Shown: positions 14,706 to 21,494 of the stretch, one piece after another
How the letters are laid out: the number at the start of each line of letters is the position of its first letter
Numbering within the stretch: the first letter of the stretch is position 1
Assembly (NCBI GenBank): GCA_002299785.1
Contig: DBNL01000030.1
Coordinates: forward strand, 463 to 25,309
Length of the DNA: 24,847 bases
Source of the DNA: Verrucomicrobia bacterium UBA673
Lineage (GTDB): Bacteria > Verrucomicrobiota > Verrucomicrobiia > Limisphaerales > UBA1096
Direction: 5' to 3'
The notes under the pieces: generated by a model
What the model was told of the DNA's origin: nothing
Database searches by the model: none
The model's input: the letters and a program-made list of their open reading frames with translations, nothing else
Position numbers and translations under genes: made by a program

Positions 14706-15800
14706 TTACTTGATCAACCCGATGAAAACGGTAAACGCCCTAGCCTCTTCTGCGGACAACGACAGCAGGCCATTCTCGAGTTTGCCCGCGCTGTGCTCAA
14801 AAGTAACCTGGCTCGTTGGGCCAACCGGAAGCGAGACCGCCTGCGTGTTGTTTGGGATTCGAAATGAACGTTGAATCCCAACGATCGAATGAAGTGGAGT
14901 GATCAATTCATACACTTCCGTATCGTTAACGCGGAAATGGAACTCCGGCTGGCCATCGACTTTTTTGTAGCCCAAAAACTCCGGCTCGGCATCAGCGCCA
15001 CCCACCCGGATCGTGCCCGGCATATCTGACTCCCAATACTTCGTGCCCAAGACCCCGGCCAGGCCGTTGCCGTTGCCGCGCCAAACTGGCGACGGATCGA
15101 CAAACCCCCCGTACCACGCGTATCGCAACCGACACTGCCCAGCGTCCCAGCAGTAATTCTGCCCATGTTTGAGCCCCACAGCGATCGCTGCCGGGGAAGC
15201 GTTCGGCATGAAAATACGATACATCAGCGGACGTTTATGCCCCCAGGCGTGAAACTGTTTTTGAGCCGCTTTTCCCTGACGGGCCAGTTCAGGTATGTGT
15301 TGATCCACTGCCAATTCCGGCATCGAGACACCGACATACAACGCACCGTACATCAGGAAGCCGTGCCCGGGGTACGTGCAGACATACGGATAAATTCCCG
15401 GTTCCACCGGCGCGGTGAACTGCAGCACATGCTGCTCTCCCGGCGGCAGCACCGGCGTCGACCACAAAACCGCAGCATGATCGGGCACCCAGTTTTTCGC
15501 CTCACCATCAACGCCCAGAGCGAGCGCGGCGGTGGCCACAGCTTGCCGCTGACCGGGCTTTGTGAAAACGAGGTTGTGCGCCATGTCGTCGTCGTTGATG
15601 AGTTTCATTAGGATTGCCTGGCCCGGCTTGGCAGCAAATCGGACGACGTCGTAGCGCAACCCGGCCCGCGCGGTGATGTCAACCTCAATAGGATCTTCGT
15701 TGAGCTCTTGGCCAAGCGCCGGAGCAATCACCAATCCAAACAATCCAAGCTGAACAAACAGTCCGATAACAAATCTTATTTTTAAAACAGGAACCCCCAT
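14706..15800 (-). CDS. Exported azurin-like cupredoxin with an unknown C-terminal domain
   Basis: The 364-residue protein has an N-terminal signal peptide (residues 1-30, ending APALG). A type 1 blue-copper domain spans about 36-160. The copper ligands are complete: H75 (MAHNLVF), C141, H146 and M150 (CTYPGHGFLM). The spacing H-x65-C-x4-H-x3-M equals that of azurin (H46, C112, H117, M121). The remaining 200 residues contain HAWGHKRPLMYRIFMP, a Cys pair in NYCWDAGQCRLRYAW, and GGFVDPSPVWRGNG; this module recurs in PVC oxidoreductases but I cannot name it. The product probably shuttles electrons in the periplasm for the adjacent propeller protein, whose start is 6 nt away. A GTG at 15833 in the same frame is an alternative start; the ATG at 15800 puts the hydrophobic segment close to the N-terminus. 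Confidence 0.85.
   Translation of the reverse strand: MGVPVLKIRFVIGLFVQLGLFGLVIAPALGQELNEDPIEVDITARAGLRYDVVRFAAKPGQAILMKLINDDDMAHNLVFTKPGQRQAVATAALALGVDGEAKNWVPDHAAVLWSTPVLPPGEQHVLQFTAPVEPGIYPYVCTYPGHGFLMYGALYVGVSMPELAVDQHIPELARQGKAAQKQFHAWGHKRPLMYRIFMPNASPAAIAVGLKHGQNYCWDAGQCRLRYAWYGGFVDPSPVWRGNGNGLAGVLGTKYWESDMPGTIRVGGADAEPEFLGYKKVDGQPEFHFRVNDTEVYELITPLHSIVGIQRSFRIPNNTQAVSLPVGPTSQVTFEHSAGKLENGLLSLSAEEARAFTVFIGLIK
15707..15718. repeat. Iterated palindrome copy in the cupredoxin gene
   Basis: CTTGGCCAAGCG, core 15707-15716; in this gene it reads Ala-Leu-Gly-Gln at the signal-peptide cleavage region, a different frame from the Leu-Ala-Lys copies. Confidence 0.85.
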
Positions 15801-15859
15801 TGATCGCGAAAGAAGATAGCCAAGCACCGCCACTTGTCGATGATGTTCGCAACCGTAAC

Positions 15860-17134
15860 TCAGTCCAAATCTAACAGAGGCAGATTACCATCAGCACCAA
15901 ACTTCATTGGCTCCGCTTGTCCAAGCGGCTCCAACGCAGGATGAGCCGCCACTTTGGCGGCCAATGCCGCCGAAACCCCGAGCGTGCCAAGCGAGAGCGT
16001 GTCGCGGATACGCACCGCCCGCGCCTTGGCCGGATCGGGATCTGGCAGCGATGCCAACATAGCGTTAATCGCCTCGGCATCGGTCTCAAAATCCATCGGT
16101 AACTTGGCACACTGGACAGCACGAGATGTGAGCACATTGGTACGCAGTGCGGCGGCGTCCACACCGGCAACCAACCGCTTGGTAGTCGCCTCAGCCATGC
16201 CGATGCCGATGGCGTTGCCGTGTGTCTCCGGCGTCAGGCCCCGCACGAAAATCCGCCAGATGAACGGCTTGCCCAACGCGTCTCCCGGCATGAGATTATA
16301 GCCGTGCACGCCACGACCAATCGTGTTGGTGTCCATGCCTGTGCCGCTGATATTTTTGCCGATTTGATCGACGATCAGCAGGTCGATTTCGTCGAACGGT
16401 AGCGCCGGTATCATCGTCGCCGCCTCGGCGCAAAGCTCCGGCTCTCGCCGAGGAATCTTGTCAGCCGCAAGCACCTCGACACGAGCCGTGTCGTGCATCG
16501 CATTCTCGACAATGGCCACACCGCCGAGGATTGAGGCCCGAGCAAAAACCACCTTGGCCAAGCGAATCAACGCCGCCTCGTAGCCGAGTGTGAGCGCGGC
16601 CGCATGGTACCTGGAGGCACCGGCGTGTTTGCCTAGTCCGACGACGAGCATCTTCGTGAGCCCGCTGCCAATCGGCCCAGCAAAGTCGGTGTGTGGCTTG
16701 ACGCGGTTGATCACGATGACCCCGTCCGCCGCCAACGCCTCGCAGCTCCACGGCACGTCCTGTCCTCCCTCCACTTGGCCAAGCGACTCGACCTCCATTG
16801 AGGCACGAACCGGCACGCCCATCGACACCTCGGTGACGCCGTAGTCGGCAAGCAACCCCAACTGCCCTTCCGGCGTCGCGCCGCCGTGGCTGCCCATCGC
16901 CGGGAGAATGAATGGCTCTGCGCCGGCACTTTTCAACTCACCGATCACGGCGGCGACAACATTGGCCAAGTTTGAAATACCGCGACTACCGACACCCACG
17001 GCGACACGCATTCCTGGCTTCAATTGACCGCGAATCGCCCCAAAGCCATCGGCAACCAAGGCGGCGACATCGACCGGCGGTGGCACATCGAACCGCTGCC
17101 GCACACGGAACATTTGTGGAAATTGATCAGTCAT
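15860..17134 (-). CDS. LarA-like (lactate racemase N-terminal domain, DUF2088) protein
   Basis: The 424-residue protein belongs to the DUF2088/LarA superfamily, whose founder uses a nickel-pincer nucleotide to racemise lactate; homologues act on other 2-hydroxyacids. Positions that could correspond to LarA cofactor and catalytic residues are R51 (GVGSRGISNL), H83 (AMGSHGGATPEG), H148 (VKPHTDF) and K161 (GSGLTKMLVVGLGKH). The C-terminal part contains GKNISGTGMDTN, GRGVHGYN and RGLTPETHGNAIGIGMAE. The start ATG at 17134 was chosen because the 200-codon upstream extension is antisense to the SMP-30 gene. No larB, larC or larE (pincer biosynthesis) genes are in the window. It heads the six-gene minus-strand cluster, 59 nt from the cupredoxin ATG. 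Substrate unknown; a 2-hydroxy sugar acid is suggested by context only. Confidence 0.83.
   Translation of the reverse strand: MTDQFPQMFRVRQRFDVPPPVDVAALVADGFGAIRGQLKPGMRVAVGVGSRGISNLANVVAAVIGELKSAGAEPFILPAMGSHGGATPEGQLGLLADYGVTEVSMGVPVRASMEVESLGQVEGGQDVPWSCEALAADGVIVINRVKPHTDFAGPIGSGLTKMLVVGLGKHAGASRYHAAALTLGYEAALIRLAKVVFARASILGGVAIVENAMHDTARVEVLAADKIPRREPELCAEAATMIPALPFDEIDLLIVDQIGKNISGTGMDTNTIGRGVHGYNLMPGDALGKPFIWRIFVRGLTPETHGNAIGIGMAEATTKRLVAGVDAAALRTNVLTSRAVQCAKLPMDFETDAEAINAMLASLPDPDPAKARAVRIRDTLSLGTLGVSAALAAKVAAHPALEPLGQAEPMKFGADGNLPLLDLD
15913..15928. repeat. Degenerate 16-bp copy of the iterated palindrome
   Basis: CCGCTTGTCCAAGCGG, one substitution in the centre of CCGCTTGGCCAAGCGG; inside the 3' end of the LarA-like gene. 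Confidence 0.7.
16553..16564. repeat. Iterated palindrome copy in the LarA-like gene
   Basis: CTTGGCCAAGCG, core 16553-16562, read as Leu-Ala-Lys on the minus strand. Confidence 0.85.
16774..16785. repeat. Iterated palindrome copy in the LarA-like gene
   Basis: CTTGGCCAAGCG, core 16774-16783, read as Ser-Leu-Gly-Gln on the minus strand: same gene as the 16553 copy but in another reading frame. Confidence 0.85.
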
Positions 17135-17192
17135 CGGATTGGGCCATCCAACGGAATTGCTTCGCCAAGCGCGAGCTTTTTCTTGCCCCAAC

Positions 17193-17216
17193 CGCTTGGC
17201 CAAGCGAAGCTTCGCT
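17193..17216. repeat. Two overlapping palindromes in the larA-like/SMP-30 divergent promoter region
   Basis: The full iterated palindrome CGCTTGGCCAAGCG (17193-17206) overlaps by 4 bases a second perfect 14-bp palindrome, AGCGAAGCTTCGCT (17203-17216). Both lie in the 105-bp gap between divergent start codons (17134 and 17240), where operators would be expected. A related half-site (GCTTCGCCAAGCG) occurs just upstream near 17160. Confidence 0.8.
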
Positions 17217-17239
17217 CCACCGTTTATCCCTGAAAAATC

Positions 17240-18346
17240 ATGAAAAAGAACCACATCGATCGCAGGAATTTTCTCACCACCGCAGCCGTTGCTGGAGCTG
17301 GCTTGGCCACCGCAGCCGCTCGGGATTGGACTGGCAAAAACCCGACGCGCTATCCCGATCCCGACCTCATTTCGCTCGACCCGCGCTTCGACAAATACAA
17401 AATCGGCAACACGCCGGTTCAACGGCTCTACACCAGCCCGAATGCCCTCTGGACCGAGGGCTGCGCCTGGAACGGTGTCGGCCGGTATCTTGTTTTCAGC
17501 GATATCCCGAACGACTTGCAACTGCGCTGGGTCGAGGACGACAACCGCGTGACCGTTTTCCGCAAACCCAGCGGCAACAGCAACGGCAACACGTTCGACT
17601 ATCGGGGCCGGCAAATCTCCTGCCAGCACGGACACCGCCGCGTCGTGCGCTACGAATACGACGGCACCGAGACCGTGCTGGGCTCCACATTCAACGGCAA
17701 ACCATTCAACGCGCCGAACGATGCTGTCGTCCATCGCGGCGACAACTCGATTTGGTTTACCGACCCCGGATACGGCAGTTTGTCAGATTACGAAGGCAAC
17801 AAAGGCCCGCTCGAACTCAAGGAAGCCGTCTACCGCATCGACGCCAAGAGCGGAAAAATCACCAAGTTGACAGATGATATTCACAAGCCAAACGGCCTCT
17901 GCTTCTCCCCTGACTTGAGCAAACTCTACGTCTCCGACAGCGGATCAGGGAAAAATATCAAAGTCTGGAACGTCGATGGTGTGAAACTGAAAAACGGAAA
18001 AGAGTTCGCCTCTATGAAAGCCATGAAAGCTCAGGGTGAAGATAGACTGGCAAAAACCGAAGAATTGGCTCAAAAGATCACGCCAAAGCTAATGGCAGCA
18101 GGCGGTGCCGACGGCATCCGCGCCGATGTGGATGGCAACATCTGGGCAAGCGCGGGCTGGGTCGGAGCCGGTTACGATGGCGTGCACATCTTCGCCCCGA
18201 ACAGCGATCGTATCGGGCAAATCCGCCTGCCGGAGATTTGCTCCAACGTCTGCTTCGGCGGCCGCAAACGCAACCGCCTCTTCATGACCGCCAGCCAAAG
18301 CCTCTACGCCGTCTACACCAACGCCACCGGCGCTCACATGACTTGA
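17240..18346 (+). CDS. Tat-exported SMP-30/gluconolactonase-family protein
   Basis: The 368-residue protein has a Tat signal (DRRNFLTTAAVAGAGLA, residues 7-23). It has the SMP-30/LRE six-bladed propeller, with metal ligands at the expected places: E73 (WTEGCAWN), N160 (NAPNDAVV) and D233 (YVSDSGSG). SNGNTFDYRGR and KPNGLCFSPD are further family marks. Members are Ca/Zn-dependent lactonases that open aldonolactones to aldonic acids. A stretch at about 259-287 (MKAMKAQGEDRLAKTEELAQ and following) is helical, charged and apparently inserted between blades relative to the PVC homologues I know. It is transcribed divergently from the LarA-like cluster across a 105-bp region with palindromes, so it may be co-regulated with it. 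Substrate unknown. Confidence 0.87.
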   Translation: MKKNHIDRRNFLTTAAVAGAGLATAAARDWTGKNPTRYPDPDLISLDPRFDKYKIGNTPVQRLYTSPNALWTEGCAWNGVGRYLVFSDIPNDLQLRWVEDDNRVTVFRKPSGNSNGNTFDYRGRQISCQHGHRRVVRYEYDGTETVLGSTFNGKPFNAPNDAVVHRGDNSIWFTDPGYGSLSDYEGNKGPLELKEAVYRIDAKSGKITKLTDDIHKPNGLCFSPDLSKLYVSDSGSGKNIKVWNVDGVKLKNGKEFASMKAMKAQGEDRLAKTEELAQKITPKLMAAGGADGIRADVDGNIWASAGWVGAGYDGVHIFAPNSDRIGQIRLPEICSNVCFGGRKRNRLFMTASQSLYAVYTNATGAHMT

Positions 18347-18350
18347 GCTC

Positions 18351-18366
18351 CCGCTTGGCCAAGCGG
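18351..18366. repeat. Iterated palindrome, longest perfect copy (16 bp), intergenic
   Basis: CCGCTTGGCCAAGCGG begins 4 nt after the SMP-30 stop codon, upstream of ndk. A transcript could fold into a 6-bp stem with a GGCC tetraloop, which could also dimerise by loop kissing; no T-tract follows, so a terminator role is not supported. Confidence 0.9.
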
Positions 18367-18433
18367 AGAAAAATTAAGCAAAAATCACTTTTCGCTTTTC
18401 ACTCGGGGATTCGTCCGCATGATTCGCGCGCTT

Positions 18434-18850
18434 ATGGAAGAGTCATTGGTTCTGCTGAAACCGGATTGTTTGGAAGGCCGCAAGTGCGGCGAGGTGTTGA
18501 AGCGCTTTGAGGAAGCCGGCTTCGCTGTGTTTGGCGTTAAGATGATGCGCCTGTCGGACGAAATCCTGCGCGAACATTATGCGCACCTGACTGAATTGCC
18601 GTTTTTTCCTGAGATTCAGGGCTTTATGCAGTCGTCGCCGGTGGTGGCGATCGCGCTTCGTGGCGAGAACGCGATCGTCCGCATCCGCGAGATGGTCGGC
18701 CCAACCGACTCGACTGTTGCCGAAAAAGGCACCCTGCGCGGCGACTTTGGCCAGGATAAAATGAAGAATGTGGTTCACGCCTCCGACTCAGTCGAAAACG
18801 GCCAGGCGGAACTCAAACGATTCTTCGCCGACGGAGAGTTGTTCGACTAA
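18434..18850 (+). CDS. ndk: Nucleoside diphosphate kinase
   Basis: Ndk transfers the gamma-phosphate between nucleoside di- and triphosphates through a phosphohistidine in the cytosol. The 138-residue protein matches the normal family length. Landmarks: LLKPDCLEGR (KPD at 9-11), HYAHLTELPFFPEI (family HY..H..K.FF), VGPTDS with GTLRGDFG, and the active-site H115 in NVVHASDS followed by ENGQAELKRFF. The KPDCLEGR version replaces the more usual KPDAVQRG. The ATG at 18434 is preferred over 18419 because it gives the typical short N-terminus. It is not in a tight operon: 87 nt separate it from the SMP-30 gene and 67 nt from yggS. Confidence 0.95.
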   Translation: MEESLVLLKPDCLEGRKCGEVLKRFEEAGFAVFGVKMMRLSDEILREHYAHLTELPFFPEIQGFMQSSPVVAIALRGENAIVRIREMVGPTDSTVAEKGTLRGDFGQDKMKNVVHASDSVENGQAELKRFFADGELFD

Positions 18851-18852
18851 CC

Positions 18853-18866
18853 CGCTTGACCGAGCG
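18853..18866. repeat. Degenerate copy of the iterated palindrome
   Basis: CGCTTGACCGAGCG, two substitutions from the consensus, 3 nt after the ndk stop codon. Confidence 0.5.
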
Positions 18867-18917
18867 CGAAACTGCTCGACCTTGCCGGAGGCGGGGTTGC
18901 TGTGGCTAAATCGGCGC

Positions 18918-19625
18918 ATGGAGTTGGACGAACGACTGCAGGGCATCCGCGAACGGATCAGTGCCGCCTGCGAACTCGCCGGACGTGACCCGGCGGAAGT
19001 CATGCTGCTGCCGGTCTCGAAAAACCACAGCGCCGACGCCGTGCGGGAGTTGACGTATCACGACTGCCGCGTCTTCGGCGAAAGCAAAATCCAGGAGGCC
19101 AAGCTGAAAATCTCCGCCTGCCCTGGCAACCTCAAGTGGCATCTCATCGGTCATTTGCAGTCCAACAAATGCCGCGACGCCGTGCGTTTTTTTAGTATGA
19201 TCCAGAGCGTCGATCGCATGTCGATCGCCGAAGAAATCAACAAACACGCCCACAATGCCGCCAAGGACATTCCGATTTTGCTGGAAGTCAACGTCGCCGG
19301 TGAAGGCAGCAAGTACGGCTTCAATCCGGCTGAGTTGCTCGATGTCCTCGAACCAATCAACGCCCTGCCACGGCTGGAAATCCACGGACTGATGACCCTC
19401 GCCCCGTGGGTGCCCGAGCCGGAAAAAGTGCGGCCCATCTTCCAGCGCTTGCGCGAGTTGAAGGAGGCGTGCGAACAAAAACTCGGCGTGCCGCTGCAAC
19501 ACCTCAGTATGGGCATGAGCGGCGACTTCGAAGTGGCGATCGAGGAAGGCTCCACCCTCGTTCGCATCGGCACCGCCCTATTCGGTCCCCGCCCCCGGCC
19601 GGCAAAGCCGAATCCCAGAGAGTAG
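18918..19625 (+). CDS. yggS: YggS/PROSC-family pyridoxal-phosphate homeostasis protein
   Basis: The 235-residue protein has the alanine-racemase-like N-terminal barrel fold that binds PLP without a known reaction and buffers the PLP pool. K35 in LLPVSKNHSADAV is the PLP-binding lysine. WHLIGHLQSNK, ILLEVNVAGEGSKYGF, LEIHGLMTLAPW, LSMGMSGDFEVAIEEGSTLV and RIGTALFG follow in the normal order. The usual VSK(T/Y)-FGENYVQE pattern reads VSKNHS and FGESKIQE here, an unusual variant. The ATG at 18918 is used; the upstream 50 codons overlap ndk in another frame. thiG starts 45 nt downstream, so both may be co-transcribed. Confidence 0.92.
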   Translation: MELDERLQGIRERISAACELAGRDPAEVMLLPVSKNHSADAVRELTYHDCRVFGESKIQEAKLKISACPGNLKWHLIGHLQSNKCRDAVRFFSMIQSVDRMSIAEEINKHAHNAAKDIPILLEVNVAGEGSKYGFNPAELLDVLEPINALPRLEIHGLMTLAPWVPEPEKVRPIFQRLRELKEACEQKLGVPLQHLSMGMSGDFEVAIEEGSTLVRIGTALFGPRPRPAKPNPRE

Positions 19626-19670
19626 CCGGTCGCCTCGACAACGGCGCTTGGCTCGCCTAGTTTCTACCCG

Positions 19671-20486
19671 ATGTCGCTGGAGACTTCGTCGCTAACCATT
19701 GCCGATCGCTCGTTCGACTCGCGCCTGTTCCTGGGCACGGGTAAGTTCGACTCGCCCGAGTCGATGCGCGATGCCCTCCACTCGAGCAGTACGCAGGTCG
19801 TCACCGTGGCCCTACGTCGCGCCGACCTCACCGGCAAGAACGACCCCTTCGCGAATATCCTCGAGTTCATCGATCCCGAACGCTACCTCATTCTGCCAAA
19901 CACCAGCGGCGCTGTGAATGCCGACGAGGCAGTGCGCTTGGCCAAGCTCGCCGCCGCCGCTGGCCTGCCTAAATGGGTGAAGCTCGAGATTCACCCTGAC
20001 CCCCGCTACCTGCTGCCCGACCCAGTCGAGACGTTCGAGGCGGCCAAGCGGCTCGTCGCCGAGGGCTTCACCGTATTGCCGTACATCAACGCCGACCCCG
20101 TCCTCGCAAAGCGACTGCAGGAAGTCGGAACTGCTACGGTGATGCCGTTGGGCGCGCCGATCGGCTCCAATCGCGGCATCGAGACGCGGGAACAAATTCA
20201 CATCATCATCGAGCAAGCCACCGTGCCAGTAGTGGTCGATGCCGGTATCGGCACACCAAGCCATGCCGCTGAAGCAATGGAAATGGGCGCTGACGCCGTG
20301 CTAGTGAATACCGCCATCGCCATCGCCAATGACCCATCTCGCATGGGACTTGCTTTCAAAGCCGCCGTTGAGGCAGGCCGCGCGGCCTACGAAATTGGCC
20401 TTGGCCAACAACTTGGCACGGCCAGCGCGACCAGCCCACTCACCAGTTTTCTCGACGAAGTGCCGCTGAAACAGGCTGATGGCTGA
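19671..20486 (+). CDS. thiG: Thiazole synthase
   Basis: ThiG builds the thiazole phosphate moiety of thiamine from deoxyxylulose 5-phosphate, dehydroglycine and ThiS thiocarboxylate. The 271-residue barrel has SRLFLGTGKF near the N-terminus, the imine-forming K104 in WVKLEIHPD, PLGAPIGSNRGI, VVVDAGIGTPSHAAEAMEMGADAVLVNTAIA and the C-terminal AAVEAGRAAYEIG, all diagnostic. The C-terminus ends in TSPLTSFLDE, as in many ThiG proteins. No thiS, thiF, thiH/O or thiE is adjacent, so the partners are elsewhere. Its last 8 bases overlap the hldA start, implying co-translation of unrelated pathways. A palindrome copy at 19936-19947 encodes Leu-Ala-Lys. Confidence 0.95.
   Translation: MSLETSSLTIADRSFDSRLFLGTGKFDSPESMRDALHSSSTQVVTVALRRADLTGKNDPFANILEFIDPERYLILPNTSGAVNADEAVRLAKLAAAAGLPKWVKLEIHPDPRYLLPDPVETFEAAKRLVAEGFTVLPYINADPVLAKRLQEVGTATVMPLGAPIGSNRGIETREQIHIIIEQATVPVVVDAGIGTPSHAAEAMEMGADAVLVNTAIAIANDPSRMGLAFKAAVEAGRAAYEIGLGQQLGTASATSPLTSFLDEVPLKQADG
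19936..19947. repeat. Iterated palindrome copy in thiG
   Basis: GCTTGGCCAAGC, a 12-bp perfect palindrome, read as Leu-Ala-Lys. Confidence 0.85.
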
Positions 20487-21489
20487 ACGAAAAAAACTCA
20501 CGCGGCAACGCGCACGGAACATCTTGAACACCGCCGCCAAGCGCACGGTGCTCGTCACCGGCGACCCGATGCTGGATCAGTTTTTGTGGGGCAACGTCTT
20601 GCGCATATCGCCCGAGGCACCGGTGCCAGTCGTTGAGTTTCAGCGAGAGAGCTTCATGCCCGGCGGCGCGGCCAACGTCGCCCGCAACCTCACCGCTCTC
20701 AACTGCCCGGCGCAAATGCACAGCGTTGTCGGCAAAGATGATGCCGCGAAAAAACTCCGCGCTTTGCTCAAAGCCGATAACGTCGATTGCAAGCCGCTGA
20801 TCTCCGATGCCTCGCGGCAAACGAGCTGCAAAACGCGCATCATCGCCCAACGGCAACAAGTCGTTCGCGTCGATCGCGAATCCAAAACCAACCTCGAGCC
20901 GCGCTTGGCCAAGCGACTGCTCAAGTCCATCGACAACAGCGTGGCCAAAGCGAAAGCGATCGTCATCGGCGACTACGGCAAGGGCGTCGTCACGCAGGAC
21001 TATCTCGACGAGTTGAAAGTGCTTAGCAAACGGCATGGCGTCTGGCTGAGCCTCGATCCCAAGCCAGTGCATTCGCTCGACTTACGCGGCCTGTCTCTCA
21101 TTACACCCAACCGAAAGGAGGCGTTCGAATTGGCCGACATTGACGACTCCACTTACAATGCCAACCCAGTCAAGGACCACAACCTAATGTGCGTGGCTAG
21201 GCAACTCATTGGCAGATTGGAGTTGAAAGTGTTGCTGATCACTTTGGGCAAACTCGGCATGCTTGTCTGTCAACCGGGTCATAAGCCATTTCACATCCCA
21301 ACTATCGCCCGGGAAGTTTTTGACGTGTCCGGTGCGGGCGACACTGTGATTGGCTCATTCACGTTGGCCATCGTCGCAGGCGCGAGTCCAATCGAGGCAG
21401 CGATCTTTTCAAACCATGCCGCCGGAGTGGTTGTCGGAAAACTCGGTACGGCCACCGTGACACCAAGGGAACTTCTCTCTAGTTTTTGA
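20479..21489 (+). CDS. hldA: D-glycero-beta-D-manno-heptose-7-phosphate kinase (kinase domain only)
   Basis: This PfkB/ribokinase-family enzyme phosphorylates heptose-7-phosphate at C1 during synthesis of ADP-heptose for LPS inner core. The 336 residues cover only the kinase half of E. coli HldE: GDPMLDQFLWGNVLRISPEAP at 28-48 (first signature), FMPGGAANVARNL at 59-71, DVSGAGDTVIGSF with catalytic Asp288, and the terminal KLGTATVTPREL. The adenylyltransferase domain is absent and must be a separate gene (hldC). The start ATG overlaps thiG by 8 bases. The gmhB-like phosphatase, the next step in the pathway, follows directly, with 5 nt between the stop and the preferred start. The palindrome at 20902-20915 encodes Arg-Leu-Ala-Lys-Arg within this gene. 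Confidence 0.92.
   Translation: MAERKKLTRQRARNILNTAAKRTVLVTGDPMLDQFLWGNVLRISPEAPVPVVEFQRESFMPGGAANVARNLTALNCPAQMHSVVGKDDAAKKLRALLKADNVDCKPLISDASRQTSCKTRIIAQRQQVVRVDRESKTNLEPRLAKRLLKSIDNSVAKAKAIVIGDYGKGVVTQDYLDELKVLSKRHGVWLSLDPKPVHSLDLRGLSLITPNRKEAFELADIDDSTYNANPVKDHNLMCVARQLIGRLELKVLLITLGKLGMLVCQPGHKPFHIPTIAREVFDVSGAGDTVIGSFTLAIVAGASPIEAAIFSNHAAGVVVGKLGTATVTPRELLSSF
20902..20915. repeat. Iterated palindrome, full 14-bp consensus, in hldA
   Basis: CGCTTGGCCAAGCG; here codons CGC TTG GCC AAG CGA allow the full consensus within coding sequence. Confidence 0.9.
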
Positions 21490-21494
21490 ACTTC

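Noticed and set aside
17135..17734. 200-codon N-terminal extension of the LarA-like protein
   Set aside because: The extension is antisense to the SMP-30 coding sequence and has no LarA counterpart; the ATG at 17134 gives a normal protein.
16912..17877. 321-codon plus-strand open frame
   Set aside because: It overlaps both the LarA-like gene (antisense) and the SMP-30 gene (other frame); its composition is Arg/Ser/His-rich shadow sequence.
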